DNA of 10,363 nucleotides from Pleurotus ostreatus/Saccharomyces cerevisiae fusant (taxonomy: Eukaryota; Opisthokonta), in contig JAMQCK010001257.1 in the NCBI GenBank assembly GCA_024196135.1, forward strand, positions 1-10,363. The letters run 5' to 3'. The notes beneath the pieces are model-generated. The model was not told the DNA's origin and did not search any database. It saw only the letters and a list, made by a program, of their open reading frames with translations. A program made the translations under genes and the position numbers. Position 1 is the stretch's first letter. Each line of letters opens with the position of its first letter. Shown in pieces: positions 8,187-10,363 of this stretch.

Positions 8187-9150
8187 TTACCCAAAACGCT
8201 ACATGGGAAAGGTCAATCACAGCGGAATCGAGAAGACACACCGCTTACGATGAAGGCATTCATTCCGCCAATCATGCCCCCAGGGAGCTCAACGACGCCT
8301 ATAAGTTCACTCAGCACGTCACTGTTGCCCTTCGCCATTACACGCACCTTTGCCGAAGTCGGGTATGCCATCCAAAATGGCATTGGTCTCTTCACCGTCG
8401 TCCAGGACTGCCTCCGCGAACTTGCTCGGCGGCATGGCGTAGGGATGCGACTGGTACCACTACCAAAGCATGCTTGTCAGTGCCATCCTCGTTGCAATAC
8501 AGTACGTAAGAAGACTCACATCTTGCAGCCACTCTTCCTGTTCCTTGGCCTTCTGCACCTCCCCTTGGCGTAGCAGCAGTCTCCACCACTCCGCGCGTGC
8601 CCACAGGGCACTGGACTGACCCATCTCCCGGATGGTTAAGTCCGGCATGATTTTCTCGAACTCTTCCAATGCCTCTGCCTCTCTCCCCGCTGTACGAGCG
8701 AGCGCCACAGCACGGGTGTAAATGGGAATTACGTCTCGCTTGCCGCCCTTGGCCCGATTTACGACGAAGTCGAGGTTCGGCAGGGCAGACGCGATGAGCG
8801 TCGGCTTCGCGTATTTTTTGAACTGGGAAAGCTGCCAGTGACATCTGTGTTTCGCGACTCCGATAAACAGCTGAAGTAGATGCGAAGTGTACAACGCAAA
8901 CACGTACTTGTCCAGATTATCGTCCACTACGGCGTCGACATCGACACCAGGAGGCATTTGGTCGCGGGTTATGCCCACCTCGGCGAGTCGTGCTTTATCC
9001 TTTGTCTCAAGAACTTCGCGCAGTTCCTCAAGGAGTTCAATAGCTTTGGCATAGTGCTCTTGAGGGACTGTGGGAACAGCATCGTTAGACCAGGAAGCAA
9101 GCGGGCAGATAGAACGTACCCGAACGAACGGCAACGTTGAGGGGATCCAT
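8187..9150 (-). CDS. Unrecognised mostly helical, possibly TPR-like protein, 250 aa
   Basis: I do not recognise this family. Exons 9150-9120, 9067-8520, 8459-8348, 8298-8249 and 8198-8187 total 753 nt including TAA. Introns are 52 nt (GTACGT...CTAAC...CACAG), 60 nt (GTGAGT...CTGAC...GTAG), 49 nt (GTGCGT...ATAG) and 50 nt (GTAAGC...TTGAC...GTAG). The protein has amphipathic helices early (~12-40, EHYAKAIELLEELREVLETK) and in the middle (RDVIPIYTRAVALARTAGRE; SALWARAEWWRLLLRQGEVQ), a spacing that suggests helical repeats, then WYQSHPYAMPPSKF and a Gly/Met-rich hydrophobic tail (VVELPGGMIGGMNAFI). There is no signal peptide. Two structural doubts remain: a 36-nt intron-like segment at 8823-8858, and whether the last intron is spliced, since reading through gives a different tail ending at 8213. 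Confidence 0.72.
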
Positions 9151-9793
9151 CGTGGGGGAAGGCAAGGTGTGTAACGTTGCTCTGTAACTGCGCATTATAT
9201 ACACTGTGGCGCAGTCCACCAACACATGCGCGAGAATAGGGTGCGCGGCAGGGTTGCAGGGCCCCGCCGAAGATTGGGTGAGACATGCTCCACCATGCGT
9301 GCTGAAGAATGCAATTCAAGGTTCCCATAGAAAATCAGGAAAGCCTACCGCGGGCCATGCAATGCAAGCCTAGCGAGGGCAATACGAGAATCCGAAAGCT
9401 ATGTGCATTAGTGCTTGACACTGCGATTGCAAGGTGTGTACATGCGTATGTGCCTTCTATTCCCGAGTGATATGCAAGCGCCATCCAAAGTCGTATCGCA
9501 AGTGACCGTGTAGTGAGAAGAAAACGAACGTGATTCCGGGACCCAGGGACAGTGGCATGGCGGGGGATGACTGCGAGAAGGTAGCGAGAGTGAGTATAGG
9601 ATACGTGAGGAAGAAAGGAAACAACAGAAAAAAAGAACGAATTGTTCGAGGTTCCGAGGCGACGTGCACTACAAACACGCCCCTGGCGCGAACGATAAGG
9701 CCAACACTGGCGGGAGTAAGTAGAGACTACATAAAAAAGAATAAGTAGATAAACAATGCTAAGTATCAGAGAAGGGACGAACATCGACCGAGG
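9151..9793. other. Intergenic spacer: promoter of the helical-protein gene and 3' UTR of the right-edge gene
   Basis: This 643-nt stretch lies between two minus-strand genes. Beside the TATA element near 9195, the visible structure is AT-rich sequence just after the right-edge gene's stop: on the minus strand a T-run and TATGTAG (about 9742-9728), and a second T-run near 9635, both compatible with 3'-end formation. A 149-codon minus-strand frame (9784-9335) begins with a hydrophobic stretch, but it lies where the 3' UTR is expected and has no recognisable content. No RNA gene is seen. Confidence 0.5.
9195..9201 (-). promoter_or_regulatory. TATA box for the helical-protein gene
   Basis: The minus strand reads TATATAA, a full consensus match, 45 nt upstream of the start at 9150. 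The short distance implies a 5' UTR of only about 15-20 nt if transcription starts roughly 30 nt downstream. Confidence 0.6.
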
Positions 9794-10363
9794 CTATTCG
9801 TAGTCGCTCCTGGTCGAGTCGAAGGACTCGCGAGCTAAGTCGAGGAAGCTATCGTGCGTGTCTCCTGCTCCCTCGAAAATGTGATTGATAGAATCGGTCT
9901 CCAGCTCGCCGTCCGATGCATCGTCCTCGTCCTCCACGTCGAAACTGAGGAAGGAGGGTTTGCGCATGATAGACCGACGCTGAGTCACCCGTTCCATCGA
10001 CTTCTTCGCCGAGAGGATCTTCCGCGGCGGCGGGGAAAGCGGCGAAAACCCATCCACCGCTTCCGACGCTTCCGCCTCCGTCTCAGGAGGGGGAGGGCCT
10101 GGAGCAGGTGGTGCGGGAGGACCTTGCCGCGTCGAGGGACGATTACGTCGCGGAGGGGGAGGGAGTGCCTGAGGGGAAAGGAACAGCTGCTCTTCTGATC
10201 GCTGCCTGAATGAGGCTGCAGACGAGTTCGTGGCCGTAGAAGGTCGCGAGACCTGCGGGACAGAGCCTGTGCTCTTCCGCGAGACCATAGACGTGCTGCG
10301 TGACGGCACGGCGGTGAGACGATGCACAGAAGGCGGATATTCCTCCTCTCCAGTCTCGTCGGA
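9794..10363 (-). CDS. Unrecognised proline-rich, acidic-tailed protein, C-terminal part (5' end lies beyond the right edge)
   Basis: The frame is open from the right edge to a TAG at 9796-9794, giving 189 residues with no intron signal needed. I do not recognise the family. From the edge it is Ser/Thr/Arg-rich, then has a proline tract (~60-90, ALPPPPRRNRPS and APPAPGPPPPE) that could bind SH3, WW or profilin-like domains. A basic block with RRSIMRKPS follows, carrying sites that resemble basophilic kinase targets. The end is strongly acidic (FDVEDEDDASDGELETD), closing with FDSTRSDYE. The composition suggests a disordered tail of a larger cytoskeletal, signalling or scaffold protein, but this is only an inference. 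Confidence 0.7.
   Translation of the reverse strand, partial: SDETGEEEYPPSVHRLTAVPSRSTSMVSRKSTGSVPQVSRPSTATNSSAASFRQRSEEQLFLSPQALPPPPRRNRPSTRQGPPAPPAPGPPPPETEAEASEAVDGFSPLSPPPRKILSAKKSMERVTQRRSIMRKPSFLSFDVEDEDDASDGELETDSINHIFEGAGDTHDSFLDLARESFDSTRSDYE

Noticed and set aside
9335..9784. A minus-strand 149-codon frame with a hydrophobic N-terminus resembling a signal anchor.
   Set aside because: It lies just after the stop of the right-edge gene, in AT-rich likely 3' UTR, and lacks recognisable domains or splice-supported context.
1..10363. tRNA genes, rRNA, transposon ends, CRISPR arrays or riboswitches.
   Set aside because: Reading both strands by eye I found no cloverleaf pattern with a conserved T-loop, no terminal inverted repeats and no regularly spaced repeats. 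A weak RNA gene could still escape a manual scan.

Overview
The window looks like ordinary nuclear DNA from a filamentous basidiomycete, most likely an Agaricomycete. The evidence is GC-rich coding sequence, many introns of about 46-60 nt with GTRNGT-type donors and CTNAY-type branch points 10-20 nt before the acceptor, and two proteins recognisable as fungal orthologues. Coding regions were assembled by hand from conserved reading frames and splice signals; no transcript evidence was available. I see no bacterial, viral, transposon or CRISPR feature.

Layout from left to right: (1) minus strand, <1-1193, the 5' part of an unrecognised, largely disordered gene with a likely 9-nt microexon; (2) 1194-1542, spacer; (3) minus strand, 1543-2696, a complete three-exon gene for a 350-aa disordered protein of unknown function; (4) 2697-3146, spacer; (5) minus strand, 3147-4153, SURF1/SHY1, a mitochondrial cytochrome c oxidase assembly factor in four exons; (6) 4154-4260, a very short divergent spacer; (7) plus strand, 4261-7892, SLA2/END4 (HIP1R family), a clathrin-actin endocytic adaptor in ten inferred exons with ANTH, coiled-coil and I/LWEQ (THATCH) regions; (8) 7893-8186, a convergent spacer; (9) minus strand, 8187-9150, a five-exon gene for a 250-aa helical protein I cannot name, with a good TATA box; (10) 9151-9793, spacer; (11) minus strand, 9794->10363, the 3' end of a proline-rich disordered protein gene.

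The genes do not form a functional cluster. SHY1 acts in the mitochondrial inner membrane and SLA2 at the cell cortex; they share only a divergent promoter. The most interesting signals concern gene structure: very small exons, two 3' splice sites that use AAG although a CAG lies just downstream, a stop-free intron of 3n length inside the SLA2 coiled coil, and an alternative C-terminus in the unnamed helical protein. I found no convincing new biological system.
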